From NCBI GenBank assembly GCA_016935735.1, contig JAFGQK010000194.1, forward strand, positions 1 through 64,000: 64,000 nt of DNA, read 5' to 3'. Shown piece by piece: positions 41,701-51,560 of this stretch. The first letter of the stretch is position 1, and every line of letters begins with the position of its first letter. This DNA is from Spirochaetales bacterium (GTDB lineage: Bacteria > Spirochaetota > Spirochaetia > SZUA-6 > JAFGRV01). The position numbers and the translations under genes are program-made. The notes beneath the pieces are model-generated. The model was not told the origin of the DNA, made no database searches, and was given only the letters and a program-made list of their open reading frames with translations.

Positions 41701-43083
41701 TTAAAACGATATTGTCGTCTCGAGACCCGAGGTAATTTCCCATTCGTCTTCCGCAGAATAGGTAAGTTGATAGAGGAAAGAAATTACCGCAGGTGCTATT
41801 TTATAGTTTACTTTTGCTTGAATAAAAGCAGCTTCCGGGTCGATCAAATCCCCGAAAGTACGTAACATAGATTTATCATACACTGCATCAACAGAAAGTC
41901 CCGGAATTCCGGGAATAACATTCTCTGCCAGGTTGAATGTACCCCTTAAGTGCGGATAATTGGCCGGATTGTCTTCATTTCCCGATTCGACCACGCCAAA
42001 AGGACCATCCAGGGTAAACTGGAGAGTGAAAAGCCCTTCAATACCGGTCCCAAGGGTAAAAAGATACCCCACATATCCCGGCGGGGGAGAAGCACCTTCC
42101 ATTCGTTCAATGTTGATGTAATAACCCAGTTTAAAAAGATCATACGTGCCGTTAAAGTAATTGGGTATGAATCCCTCACCGATAAACCGGGCCTGGGCTC
42201 CATAGGTGATAAACTTGATGAGTGTTCCGCCAAATCCAAGCATCCCGCCTGCGGATTCGAATTTATATGTTCCTGCATCGCCGAATACCGCAAGGGTAAG
42301 AATATCATTTGAAAGGATAGGCACCCGGACATCCAGGTCATAAAAAACGACCTGTGCATCTTCAAATTCATCAAGCACTTCATCCGGTAATGCATCTTCA
42401 TAGTATGCATCCGGGTTAATATCTGCAACAACTTCCCCACCAACTTCCATTACATTTAATATTGGTATGTCAAAGAAAACTAAAGGCCGGAAATAAAGGC
42501 GTGCTCCAAGGACGTTCCAGTTAACAATATTTCCGACAAATGTTTCCATCCCGATAAGTGGAAAATCAAAAAGGGCACCATCGACATCAAATCCCAGCCC
42601 GAAAATACGTTTTTCCGGGAGAAATAAGGTATTTGAGTAATAACCCATAATAAATCCATTACCGATTGTCCCATCATCGATTGAACCGAATTTCACATAA
42701 AGGGGGTCACCTTTATATCCATACCGTAAATATCTGAATTTAGAGAGATATAGTTCAAGGATATTCAGGAATGTGGGATCCTGGGGAACCCAGTCTTCTT
42801 CCCTTATGGTAAGGACACTATCGACAAACTGGTAGTGGAAAAGCAGCTCAAAACCGATGCCGAATTTCCCGAATCCGAAATCCGGGGCAAGGACGAGTTT
42901 CTGGTATGTTACCATTTCATCATCCATACCATCATCGTTTGTATCTTCATTAAAAGACTCAACGCCCAATCCCAGATCCAGGGAAAAACTGAAACCCGAA
43001 CCGGATTCTTCTGCAAAACAGTGGATAGAGAAGATAAATAAAAGCAGGATTATTGAACAAAAAAACTTGTGCTGTAAATACAT
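41701..43083 (-). CDS. Outer-membrane beta-barrel protein
   Basis: Signal peptide 1-24 (IHCFAEE) and then about 435 residues of alternating hydrophobic strands with aromatic ends, finishing in a strand with terminal Phe (SGLETTISF), a typical barrel-assembly signal. An acidic turn with 'DTNDDGMDD' may bind calcium. The ATG at 43083 follows AAAGGAGG by 6 nt. It resembles the C-terminal part of the downstream FecR-domain protein in style ('GNGFIMGYYSN' here, 'GHGLIMRNYAN' there), so the two may be paralogous barrels. Substrate unknown. Confidence 0.8.
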   Translation of the reverse strand: MYLQHKFFCSIILLLFIFSIHCFAEESGSGFSFSLDLGLGVESFNEDTNDDGMDDEMVTYQKLVLAPDFGFGKFGIGFELLFHYQFVDSVLTIREEDWVPQDPTFLNILELYLSKFRYLRYGYKGDPLYVKFGSIDDGTIGNGFIMGYYSNTLFLPEKRIFGLGFDVDGALFDFPLIGMETFVGNIVNWNVLGARLYFRPLVFFDIPILNVMEVGGEVVADINPDAYYEDALPDEVLDEFEDAQVVFYDLDVRVPILSNDILTLAVFGDAGTYKFESAGGMLGFGGTLIKFITYGAQARFIGEGFIPNYFNGTYDLFKLGYYINIERMEGASPPPGYVGYLFTLGTGIEGLFTLQFTLDGPFGVVESGNEDNPANYPHLRGTFNLAENVIPGIPGLSVDAVYDKSMLRTFGDLIDPEAAFIQAKVNYKIAPAVISFLYQLTYSAEDEWEITSGLETTISF

Positions 43084-43252
43084 AGTCACCTCCTTTGTTT
43101 TCACTTTTAAATATATAACATAAGGTGACTAAATTCCAATAAAACGGCAGGTTTACCTCTGTATAAACCTCAAAATCCCCGTATCGTTCGATGCCCCTGC
43201 ATTTTGCACACTTTTAAATGCAATTGTTTCAAGGCTAATTCTTTTCTCCATA

Positions 43253-43386
43253 CTCCGTCCCCTGGCTCCCTTGTTCCAGCCAGGGTGCTCCGTCACCCCT
43301 GCCTGGTCCTCTGGTTAATCGGTCAGGAGGGCCCTCCGTCCTATTCCCACTTGTTCCGGCCAGGGGAACTCTGTCCCCCCTCCTGG
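43253..43386. repeat. GC-rich direct repeat, two units about 80 bp apart
   Basis: Units at 43253-43306 and 43334-43386 share CTCCGTCC, then CTTGTTCC(A/G)GCCAGGG, then a C-rich run ending CTGG. Each unit also has internal inverted repeats (CCAGG/CCTGG, GGTG/CACC). It stands out as a G+C-rich island in an A+T-rich gap (43084-43625) that otherwise shows only degenerate TTGGAT-like repeats at 43430-43490 and no gene. Confidence 0.65.
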
Positions 43387-43625
43387 TTCTGATTCGTGGT
43401 GGGTGGAATAGTTGATACATTTATAGTTTAAATATCGGATAGTTTGATAGTCTTAATGTTGGATTGTTTTAATATTGGAATGCTGGTATAGTAGAAAATC
43501 GGAAAATATTAAAATCCATGAGGCAATAAAATATAAGAAATGCCTTATAAAAAAAAAGAAATGACACGATTTATTGTTTTTGATGCACAATAGAATGTGC
43601 AAAAAAAGTAAAAAAGGAGAATAAC

Positions 43626-45986
43626 ATGAATAAGCTGACATTATCTCGCTACAGTATACTTTTGTTTACATTAATTTTCACTATCTTAAGCAATACACTG
43701 CTTGTTGCGGCCCCGCATGAAGGTGAAATCTTTCATTTTCCCCAGCCGGACGGGACTTCTGTCACCGTGAAAATATGGGGGGATGAACACTACCAGATCG
43801 CAGAAGGACTTGACGGATACACCCTTGTCAAGGATCCGGCAAATGGCTGGATCTGTTATGCTGATGTATCTGACGATGAACGAGAATATGTTTCAACAGG
43901 TATCCATTATACACTCCACGATCTTGTCCCGGAAGAAGAAAGCGGGATTTCCCCTCGGGAAATAGATTCCTCTCGGGCAGCGGATTTAAAAAAACACTTG
44001 AGGATTTTGCCTGACTCGGTCCGGCAAAATGCTGATGCTGTGTATGCGGAATTAAATCAGGAACCTGTTGCCGGGAATTTTGTCTCTGAAGCTGCTGAAA
44101 TGGCAGCCCCGGCAGAACTGGATGTAACCGGGAATATCACCGGACTTACCATACTTGTCGATTTTCCCGATGTATCGTCCTCCATCTCCAGGGATGAAAT
44201 TATCAATCTTCTTAACCAGGAAGGGTATTCAAATTACAGCAACAACGGTTCTGTAAAGGATTATTTCCATGATGTATCTGCCGGAAAACTCACTTATGAA
44301 AACAGGGTCACTTCTTTTATCACCATGAATAATGCGAAAAACTATTATGATAATGGTGATGACTATACCGGTGCAAGGGTATTAATTTATGAAACCCTTG
44401 ATAAACTGCGGAATCTTGGCTTTGATTTTACGGAAATTTCAACAGGAAACGGTGAGTATACCGCGATTAACCTGATGTATGCCGGTGAACCGGAAGCCGG
44501 GTGGGGAAACGGACTCTGGCCGCATAAAGGAACTCTTGATGGTTCCTATACAATCAACGACATCCAGGTAAGGGGATACCAGATGTCGAATATCGGTACT
44601 GAATTATCCATCGGGACATTCTGTCATGAAAACGGCCACCTTCTCTGTAAATGGAAGGATCTGTATGCTTACGACAATCACGATTACGGGGTGGGCACGT
44701 ATTGTATTATGTCATATAATGATAAAAAGAATCCGCAGACACCAAACCCGTATTTCAGGTGGCTTGCAGGCTGGATCGATTATACCGAGATTGCAGGATC
44801 GGCACAGGGAACAGTATTCACTGCAACAGCGAACAGCAATGAAGTTTTCCGGTATTATACCGGGGGACAGGAGTTCTTCCTTATCGAAGCACGTACAAGA
44901 ACAGGGAGAAGTACCGTATTACCGGATGAAGGTCTTTTGATCTGGCACATCAATAGTGAGGGGAGTAATTTATACGAGAGTTACCCAAACATGGTTTCCG
45001 TTGAACAGGCAGATGGAAAAAACGAACTTGAAAATAGGATGAATAAAGGCGGTACCGGCGACCTCTTCCATGCAGGATATAATGACCGTTTTAATGATAC
45101 CACCCAGCCGGATGCACAGTACCTGTCAGGTTCAAATTCCGGTCTCGATATTGCTGCAATCAGCGATACCAGTGTAACAATGACCTTTACCTTTGGGGAA
45201 GGTACAGGATATACCCCGGATCCGACACCGGGCACAACGCCTGAACCAACTCCTACGGGGGGGAGTCAAACCGGTGATATAAAACTCCAGTACCGGTGTG
45301 CAGACATTAATGTATCCACCAATCAGATTAAACCTCACATCACCATTCTTAATACAGGAGATTCCGCTGTACCAATGAATCAGCTTACCGTAAGGTATTA
45401 TTATACCAGAGAAGGTTCGGGCGAGGAGGAATTTCATGTTGATTATTCCGGCATAGGAACCGGAAATATATCAGGAAGCTTTCAAAACGGCTTTCTGGAA
45501 GTGAGTTTTTCTTCCGGTGCAGGAACCCTTTCCCCGGGAGCACAGACAGGGGAAATACAACTCAGAATCAACAAAACCGATTGGTCTTCTTACGATCAAT
45601 CCGACGATTATTCGTTTGACGCATCGTACAGTGATTTCCTGGATTACACGAGGATTACCCTGTACCTGAACGGGATACTTACCTGGGGCACAGAACCCGG
45701 CGGGACGGAAATAACCCCCTCCCCGTACTCCACTTCTGCACCAACACCCGAACCGACAGGAATTTCCACACCTGAACCGACCCCGGGAGTTCTTCCGGGG
45801 GATGTGAACAGTGACGGTCTTATCGATATCCTGGATGCCCTGGTTGTTGCACAGTTTTATGTGGGGTTCGATCCTCCTGATTTTAATCCTGACGCGGCAG
45901 ATGTCAACTGCGATGATGTTATTGATATCCTGGATGCATTACTCATTGCCCGGTATTATGTTGGATTGATAGAAGGATTTTGCTAG
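43626..45986 (+). CDS. Secreted M6 metalloprotease with CBM3 and type I dockerin
   Basis: Signal peptide about 1-29. An InhA-type M6 propeptide and catalytic domain (30-525) with zinc motif His334-Glu335-x2-His338 (FCHENGHLLCKWKDLY) is followed by a Pro/Thr linker and a CBM3-type cellulose-binding domain (551-690: 'IKLQYRCADINVSTNQIKPHITILNTGD'). After a second linker comes a type I dockerin (724-786) with loops DVNSDGLIDILD and DVNCDDVIDILD and the final Cys. A protease carrying both a cellulose-binding module and a dockerin may process or protect enzyme complexes on plant fibre. AAGGAG before the ATG. Confidence 0.93.
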   Translation: MNKLTLSRYSILLFTLIFTILSNTLLVAAPHEGEIFHFPQPDGTSVTVKIWGDEHYQIAEGLDGYTLVKDPANGWICYADVSDDEREYVSTGIHYTLHDLVPEEESGISPREIDSSRAADLKKHLRILPDSVRQNADAVYAELNQEPVAGNFVSEAAEMAAPAELDVTGNITGLTILVDFPDVSSSISRDEIINLLNQEGYSNYSNNGSVKDYFHDVSAGKLTYENRVTSFITMNNAKNYYDNGDDYTGARVLIYETLDKLRNLGFDFTEISTGNGEYTAINLMYAGEPEAGWGNGLWPHKGTLDGSYTINDIQVRGYQMSNIGTELSIGTFCHENGHLLCKWKDLYAYDNHDYGVGTYCIMSYNDKKNPQTPNPYFRWLAGWIDYTEIAGSAQGTVFTATANSNEVFRYYTGGQEFFLIEARTRTGRSTVLPDEGLLIWHINSEGSNLYESYPNMVSVEQADGKNELENRMNKGGTGDLFHAGYNDRFNDTTQPDAQYLSGSNSGLDIAAISDTSVTMTFTFGEGTGYTPDPTPGTTPEPTPTGGSQTGDIKLQYRCADINVSTNQIKPHITILNTGDSAVPMNQLTVRYYYTREGSGEEEFHVDYSGIGTGNISGSFQNGFLEVSFSSGAGTLSPGAQTGEIQLRINKTDWSSYDQSDDYSFDASYSDFLDYTRITLYLNGILTWGTEPGGTEITPSPYSTSAPTPEPTGISTPEPTPGVLPGDVNSDGLIDILDALVVAQFYVGFDPPDFNPDAADVNCDDVIDILDALLIARYYVGLIEGFC

Positions 45987-46062
45987 TACTGAACTATTTA
46001 GTTCCTGTTGATTAATTCAAGTTTGTATTGGTAACTACTTGTGTAAATATAAACGGTCATTA

Positions 46063-46101
46063 CTCAATATAGTTGAAGCCTTATTGTAATTCTATAAGGT
46101 G
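46063..46101 (+). repeat. Dispersed repeat, copy 1
   Basis: Begins CTCAATATAGTTGAAGCC and ends ATAAGGTG. About 33 of 39 aligned bases match the copy at 54366-54405; a degenerate inverted copy lies at 48752-48784. Confidence 0.5.
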
Positions 46102-46105
46102 CCTG

Positions 46106-48658
46106 TCAATGCTGTTCAAGCACATGCGTTATTTTACCGGTTAACAGGAATTTCCCTTCAAAAATATACTTATCACCCTTCTTTGTAACCCTGGTAAAAC
46201 GTGTACTGGGCATATTCTCATTTGTATAAAAAACCAGTACTCCATTCTTCAATGCCCAATGATCTTCATTTACAGATTCATACCCATCAATTTTCCTGTT
46301 GGGAAGAAGTTTTAAATTCTCTGCAATGATTATTTTTGTGTTTTCTTCCATATAATAGAACTCCCATGTCGTATTCACCAATCCGGATTCTTCCGATCCT
46401 TCTGTAATGGGTGGCAGTGTTCCGAATCCCGTTCCCAATAACAGGAAAATCACTGCACATCCAACGACGGTCACGGTAAAAAGAATTACCTTTTTCATGA
46501 GAGCGGTTTTTGAAAACCGGCTTTCCCAGTAGCTTCGCTTGAATAGTGCCAGTTCCTTTCTTTTTATTATAACAACCCGTATATACACCACAATAATAAA
46601 CAACAAAATAAGTATGGAAAGCAGATTAAAAATCATTTCAGGAAATGTTCCTTCGTATTTTATTGTTACTGTTTGTACCCCCATTTTTTCAAGTGGAATG
46701 ATAAGGAGAAAATCATTGTTTTTCAGGGTTTTTATTTGTTTCCCATCAATGTATGCCTTCCATTTGGGAAAATATGTTAATGATACGGTCATTATTGCGC
46801 CAGGAATAGTATTATTGATTGTCCATGATAATTCCGGGACTGACTTTTCCAGATTTATAGAGTAGTCAAGTACGCGAAAACCGTTTTTTTCCGGTTCCGA
46901 AAGAAATATAGTATTTGATCCCTTAATCTTTAAAATCGAAAATATGGCATTGGTGTATACCTGTTCAAAACCTTCCTTATATCGCACAAGCTTATCCAGG
47001 AATCTCTGCCTCTTGTCAATAACAATATACTTCATATTGAATTTTGCAAGACTCTGGTGAATAATTTCAGCGTTACTCTGTTTGAAGAAATCCACATTAT
47101 CATACTTTCCCATGGTGAGGGAAATGTTCGAAGCTTCAAAATGCCCCCCGCCGAATATGGGAAGACCGGTATGATCCTGAAGGCTTACAAGATACCCTGC
47201 CCCGGACATTTCCGGGATAGGCTCGTTCTGGTATTGCTGGCCAATAAGATCGTATGCACCGGCATTATCTTTAAGCCAGTTAAAAACACCCATAATAAGA
47301 CGGGGTTTCAGCTTTTGCGGCGTATCGGATTCGGTGCATATATCATCCCTATAACTAAGCATATAGTTAAAAGAAACAGTAATAAGAGAGATACAGAGAA
47401 TGAAAAGAGCGATTCTTGATAACCAGGTGACTGCCGTATTCACTTTATCTATTAATCCTGTTTTTCCATATCTTACCCGGAGCCACGAGAAAAGAAAATA
47501 CCTGCCTTCCCGGATGCAAAGAATGATTTCTCCAAGGGCAAATCCTGCAATAAATGAAAGAAACAGACAAAAGGTGGCATAACTTCTTGTTGTAAAAAAA
47601 TTAAGCAGATATTGAATGAATTCACCGGCTGCACCCAGTTCAAAATAATCAGCCGCCACGATAAATATAACAAGGGAAGTGACGGGGAAGAAACTCAAGA
47701 ACCGGTTCTTTCTGGATTTAAGCGTGAGAAGAAAAAGACCAATGACAAACAGGATAACCATGGATCGTATGGTCAGATATTTACCGGCCAGGAACTCCAT
47801 AGTCCTGTTGAGTAATGTATCTGTCTCACAGGTCGACAACATGCCGAAAAAATTATAATACCTAAGCACAGGGAAATACCAGAAGCCTGCCAGTAAGCAG
47901 GTTATAATCAGAATAATCAGATTCTTTTTAAAATAGAGCAGTTTATTCTTAATTTGATGGAAGATATATATATTGTAGAACAAAAGGACAAGGATGAAAT
48001 GCAAAGTAGTTTGTAAATGAGTTATGGCGATTGCTGCAAAAAGAAGACTCACTCCCAAAAGGGTGCATAAAGGTAATGTGTTTCTCTTTATCAACCGGTG
48101 GTACAGGGCAAGAATGGCCGGGAGCAGGCTTATGACAAAAAAGCTTACATCCATTCCCCAGATAAGAAGGTTTTTAAACCCATACCCATAAATAGTACCG
48201 CTTGTAAGGCTGAACAGTGCAGCGAAGAAGGCATGAATTTTTCTAAAATTGAAGCTTCGCATGCAGAAATAAACGGAAACAGGAAGAAACAGGAAACTGG
48301 CAAGAATCAATACTTTATATGCAACGACAAGAGGAATCAAACCAAAGCTCAAGAGATGAATGAGGTTAATCAATATAAAAAAGCCGGGAAAGTAAAACAT
48401 AAAAGGCTGGAAACCAAGGTACTGCATATATGTCCATCTATCCAGAGACAAATGATGTATCAGATTTTCATTCATGAATCTGGCTCTCATAAGGTTGCTG
48501 ACAAAATCGGTACTGCATATATTTCCTTCATGAAAGACCGGGGACAGGATATAGATAATCAGGGCGAGAAAATAAATGAGCAGGATGATGTATTTATATC
48601 GTGACAGTAATCTTATTATGGATTTCATTCTTCCAAAAACCAATTCAACAGACAGCAT
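46106..48658 (-). CDS. Polytopic membrane protein, PF10131/GT-C-like, paralogue A
   Basis: 850 residues with about twelve membrane helices in the first 500 and one or two more near 700-770. A GT-C-like first loop has the acidic motif ICSTDFVSNLMRARF, and a periplasmic-type globular region follows (about 510-690). The last 85 residues after the final helix ('ESGLVNTTWEFYYMEENTKI' to 'GKITHVLEQH') are a small beta domain with the 'W.l.nGvLvFYT' pattern. This topology is that of lipid-linked-sugar glycosyltransferases or YfhO-like proteins; the reaction is not known. Paralogous along its whole length to the next gene. Confidence 0.8.
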   Translation of the reverse strand: MLSVELVFGRMKSIIRLLSRYKYIILLIYFLALIIYILSPVFHEGNICSTDFVSNLMRARFMNENLIHHLSLDRWTYMQYLGFQPFMFYFPGFFILINLIHLLSFGLIPLVVAYKVLILASFLFLPVSVYFCMRSFNFRKIHAFFAALFSLTSGTIYGYGFKNLLIWGMDVSFFVISLLPAILALYHRLIKRNTLPLCTLLGVSLLFAAIAITHLQTTLHFILVLLFYNIYIFHQIKNKLLYFKKNLIILIITCLLAGFWYFPVLRYYNFFGMLSTCETDTLLNRTMEFLAGKYLTIRSMVILFVIGLFLLTLKSRKNRFLSFFPVTSLVIFIVAADYFELGAAGEFIQYLLNFFTTRSYATFCLFLSFIAGFALGEIILCIREGRYFLFSWLRVRYGKTGLIDKVNTAVTWLSRIALFILCISLITVSFNYMLSYRDDICTESDTPQKLKPRLIMGVFNWLKDNAGAYDLIGQQYQNEPIPEMSGAGYLVSLQDHTGLPIFGGGHFEASNISLTMGKYDNVDFFKQSNAEIIHQSLAKFNMKYIVIDKRQRFLDKLVRYKEGFEQVYTNAIFSILKIKGSNTIFLSEPEKNGFRVLDYSINLEKSVPELSWTINNTIPGAIMTVSLTYFPKWKAYIDGKQIKTLKNNDFLLIIPLEKMGVQTVTIKYEGTFPEMIFNLLSILILLFIIVVYIRVVIIKRKELALFKRSYWESRFSKTALMKKVILFTVTVVGCAVIFLLLGTGFGTLPPITEGSEESGLVNTTWEFYYMEENTKIIIAENLKLLPNRKIDGYESVNEDHWALKNGVLVFYTNENMPSTRFTRVTKKGDKYIFEGKFLLTGKITHVLEQH

Positions 48659-48751
48659 CCCCTTTTTTCTCCTCTCTTACCTGTATTTCTACAGGAATAA
48701 GTATTACGTTGTTTTTTGTTGTCATTGAAAATATCCGGGCAGGTTATTCAT

Positions 48752-48784
48752 CCACCCTGCTATAAAACAATTGGGATTCAACTA
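48752..48784 (-). repeat. Dispersed repeat, degenerate copy 3 (inverted)
   Basis: On the minus strand it reads TAGTTGAATCCCAATTGT and then departs from the copy at 54366. It overlaps the stop codon of paralogue B. Confidence 0.4.
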
Positions 48785-51343
48785 CTGTTCAAGAATATGT
48801 ATTATATTCTCCGATAGCAAAAAATGTCCCTCGAGAATTCGCCTGCCATCCTTTATCATACTCCTGGTAAACCGCGTTGTTGGTACACCCTTATTACTAT
48901 AAAAAACTAAAATCCCGTTTTCTATTGCCCAGTGATCTTCATTTTCTGAAGAATACCCGTCTATTTTCCCGTCCGGGAGAAGGGTCAGATTATTACTAAG
49001 TGTGGATTTTTCATTTCCCATCATATAAGAAAACTGCCATACGGTATTGTTATATCCGGATTCATCCGGTGCATCAACTTTCACAGATGGTGTGCTGAAC
49101 ATTGCACTTAACGTAAGAAAAATCACTATGCTTCCCATAATAGCCACGGAAAAAAGGAATATTGTATGCATCAAAGCAGTTCTATTTAACAGGTTTCTCC
49201 AATAACTGCTTATCAATCTCATGATATCCTTTCTTTTTATCATTACATACCTGATACACATCCCGGTAATAAACAGCAGGGTAACCAGGGAAAGTATAGT
49301 AAAAAACATCTCAAAAAATGTTGTCTTATATTCTATTGTTATTGTCTGTTCTCCCCTTTTTTCCAATGGAATCGTCAACAGTAAATCATGATTTTTTTGA
49401 GCATTTATCTCTTTCCCGTCAATAGACACCTTCCATTTTGGAAAGTATGCAATAGAAAGTGTCATCTCATTACCGGAAATTTCGTTATCTATTTTCCATG
49501 ACAATCCGGGATTGTATTTTTCAAGATCTGATGTAAAATCAATTACCTTTATTCCGCTTTGTTCCGGATTGGAGACAAACATGGAATTCGTTCCCTTTAT
49601 TTTTAAAATTGTCAGTAACGAATTTGCAAATACCTGTTCAAAACCGTCTTTATATTGTACCAATTTATCCAGAAATTTCTGCCTGTTATCAATGACAATG
49701 TACTTCATATTGAATTTTACCAGGTTTTCATGAAGATAATCTGCGTTATGCGACTTGAAAAAATTCTCGTTATCATATTGGGTCATCATCATTGCTATTT
49801 GTGAGGATTCGAAATGCCCCCCGCCGAATACAGGCAAATCCGTATAATCCTGGAGGCTTACCAGATACCCCGCCCCGGACATATCCGGGATCGGTTCCAT
49901 CTGATATTGCTGCCCGATAAGATCATATTCACCGGTATTATTTTTAAGCCAGCTAAAAGCTTCCTTGAGAAGCCCGGGTTTGAAATTTTGTGCAGTTACG
50001 GATTCGGTTTTTATATCATCCTTAAAACCGAGCATATACGCTAAGGAAACAGTAATGAAAAAAACACAAAGTGCGATGATAATAATGCCGGATACACCGG
50101 TGAATGAGTAATTCACTATTTTCATCAATCCCTTTTTATCCGTTTTTTTTCTTAGCTTTGAAAAAAGTAGAAACTTCCCTTTTCGGATAAAAAGAATTAT
50201 TTCCCCGAGTGCGAATCCTGCGATAAATGAAATAAACAGACAGAACACGGCATAACTTCTTGTAGTAAATAAATTTAAGAGATAATGAAGAAATTCGCTT
50301 TTTACATTCCGGGCATAGTAATCTGCTGCCAGAATGAATAGAATCAGGGCGGTAATAGGGAAGAACCCCAGGAGCCTGTTTTTTCTTGATTTGCTTTTTA
50401 GAAGAAAAAGGCCAATGACAAACAGAAGAGCGACAGGCTGTATGGTAAGATACTTTCCGCTTAAAAAATTGATGATTCTGTTTATCAATGTGTCCACTTC
50501 ACAGGTTGTCAACACGCCAAAAAAATCATAGAACCGTAACACAGGGTAATACCAGAAACCTGCAAGCAGGCAGGACACAAGAAGGACAAGGAGATTCTTT
50601 CTTACATAGAGCAATTTATCCTTTACCTGGTAGAATATATATATATTGTAGATAAATAAAACAAGTGCGAAATGCAATGCCGTTTGTAAATGCGATATGG
50701 CGATCCCGGCAAAAAGCAAACTCAAGCAAAAAAGCGAAGAGAGATTCAATCTATCGCTTTTTATGAACTTATGATACAGGGCCAGAATGGCAGGGAGTAA
50801 ACTGATAACGAAAAAAGCAACATCCATTCCCCAGCAGAGAAGATTTGTAAACCCGTAACCGTATACCATCCCGCTTGCAAGACTGAAGAATGAAGAAAAA
50901 AAGGAATGGACTTTTTTAAAACCAAAGGTTCTCATGCAGAAATAAATGGAAACTGGCAGAAAGAGGAAACTGGCAAGAATTAATAATTTATAAGCAAGGG
51001 TGAGTGAAATCAGACCAAAACTCAACATATGAATAAGGTTGATTAATATAAAGAACCCGGGGAAATAAAACATGAAAGGCTGAAAGCCCAGGTACTGCAT
51101 ATGGGTCCATCTATCCAGGGATAGATAGTGGGTAAGATTTTCATTCATAAACCTGGCTCTCATGATATTACTGACAAAATCGGTACTGCAAATGTTCCCT
51201 TCGTGAAACATGGGGGATAGAATGTAGATGATGACTGCGAGAAAATAAATAAGCAGGATGATAAATTTATGCCGCATAAGTACTCTTATGAAAGGTTTTA
51301 TTTTGTTTATTCCCAATTTACCTGACCACATTGATATTCCCAT
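48782..51343 (-). CDS. Polytopic membrane protein, PF10131/GT-C-like, paralogue B
   Basis: 853 residues, colinear with paralogue A, with the same first-loop motif (ICSTDFVSNIMRARFMNENL), the same helices, the same 'GAGYLVSLQDYT' periplasmic segment and the same C-terminal beta domain ending HILEQ. Clearly a tandem duplicate (well over half of residues identical by eye) separated by 123 nt. AGGAAC precedes the ATG. Retention of both suggests two different acceptors or donors in surface glycan synthesis (inference). Confidence 0.8.
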   Translation of the reverse strand: MGISMWSGKLGINKIKPFIRVLMRHKFIILLIYFLAVIIYILSPMFHEGNICSTDFVSNIMRARFMNENLTHYLSLDRWTHMQYLGFQPFMFYFPGFFILINLIHMLSFGLISLTLAYKLLILASFLFLPVSIYFCMRTFGFKKVHSFFSSFFSLASGMVYGYGFTNLLCWGMDVAFFVISLLPAILALYHKFIKSDRLNLSSLFCLSLLFAGIAISHLQTALHFALVLFIYNIYIFYQVKDKLLYVRKNLLVLLVSCLLAGFWYYPVLRFYDFFGVLTTCEVDTLINRIINFLSGKYLTIQPVALLFVIGLFLLKSKSRKNRLLGFFPITALILFILAADYYARNVKSEFLHYLLNLFTTRSYAVFCLFISFIAGFALGEIILFIRKGKFLLFSKLRKKTDKKGLMKIVNYSFTGVSGIIIIALCVFFITVSLAYMLGFKDDIKTESVTAQNFKPGLLKEAFSWLKNNTGEYDLIGQQYQMEPIPDMSGAGYLVSLQDYTDLPVFGGGHFESSQIAMMMTQYDNENFFKSHNADYLHENLVKFNMKYIVIDNRQKFLDKLVQYKDGFEQVFANSLLTILKIKGTNSMFVSNPEQSGIKVIDFTSDLEKYNPGLSWKIDNEISGNEMTLSIAYFPKWKVSIDGKEINAQKNHDLLLTIPLEKRGEQTITIEYKTTFFEMFFTILSLVTLLFITGMCIRYVMIKRKDIMRLISSYWRNLLNRTALMHTIFLFSVAIMGSIVIFLTLSAMFSTPSVKVDAPDESGYNNTVWQFSYMMGNEKSTLSNNLTLLPDGKIDGYSSENEDHWAIENGILVFYSNKGVPTTRFTRSMIKDGRRILEGHFLLSENIIHILEQ

Positions 51344-51426
51344 TTTGTTCCTATACTATATAATCTATCATTTATCAAGTTTTTTATCGTCCACCTGGAT
51401 AGAAAAGGACGTTTTTAATGGATTCC

Positions 51427-51520
51427 TCCGGTGTCCTGTAGTAATACAATTAATCAATTCCGGCTGTCATTGATGCATCAAAAGGAATTATTCTGTTGTT
51501 AATTATTACAGGACACCGGA
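51427..51520. repeat. Long inverted repeat with 14-bp perfect arms
   Basis: TCCGGTGTCCTGTA (51427-51440) and TACAGGACACCGGA (51507-51520), with further pairing inside and a central palindrome TGATGCATCA. It lies between the dockerin gene and paralogue B, with no T-run. The size and perfect ends resemble a miniature element or a large RNA stem. Confidence 0.6.
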
Positions 51521-51560
51521 ATTCTTTCAGGGGTTATTTTTTATCCTTACTGACAGTATA

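Noticed and set aside
43204-43420. ORFs on both strands over the GC-rich repeat
   Set aside because: The frames are open only because the repeat is G+C rich; the encoded peptides are low-complexity and repeat-derived.
46063-46101. CRISPR repeat
   Set aside because: Only scattered single copies with about 80-90% identity, no regular spacing, no spacers and no cas genes in the window.
48098-48604. 168-codon ORF opposite paralogue A
   Set aside because: Lys/Gln-rich antisense frame of a hydrophobic membrane gene; a known artefact of such composition.
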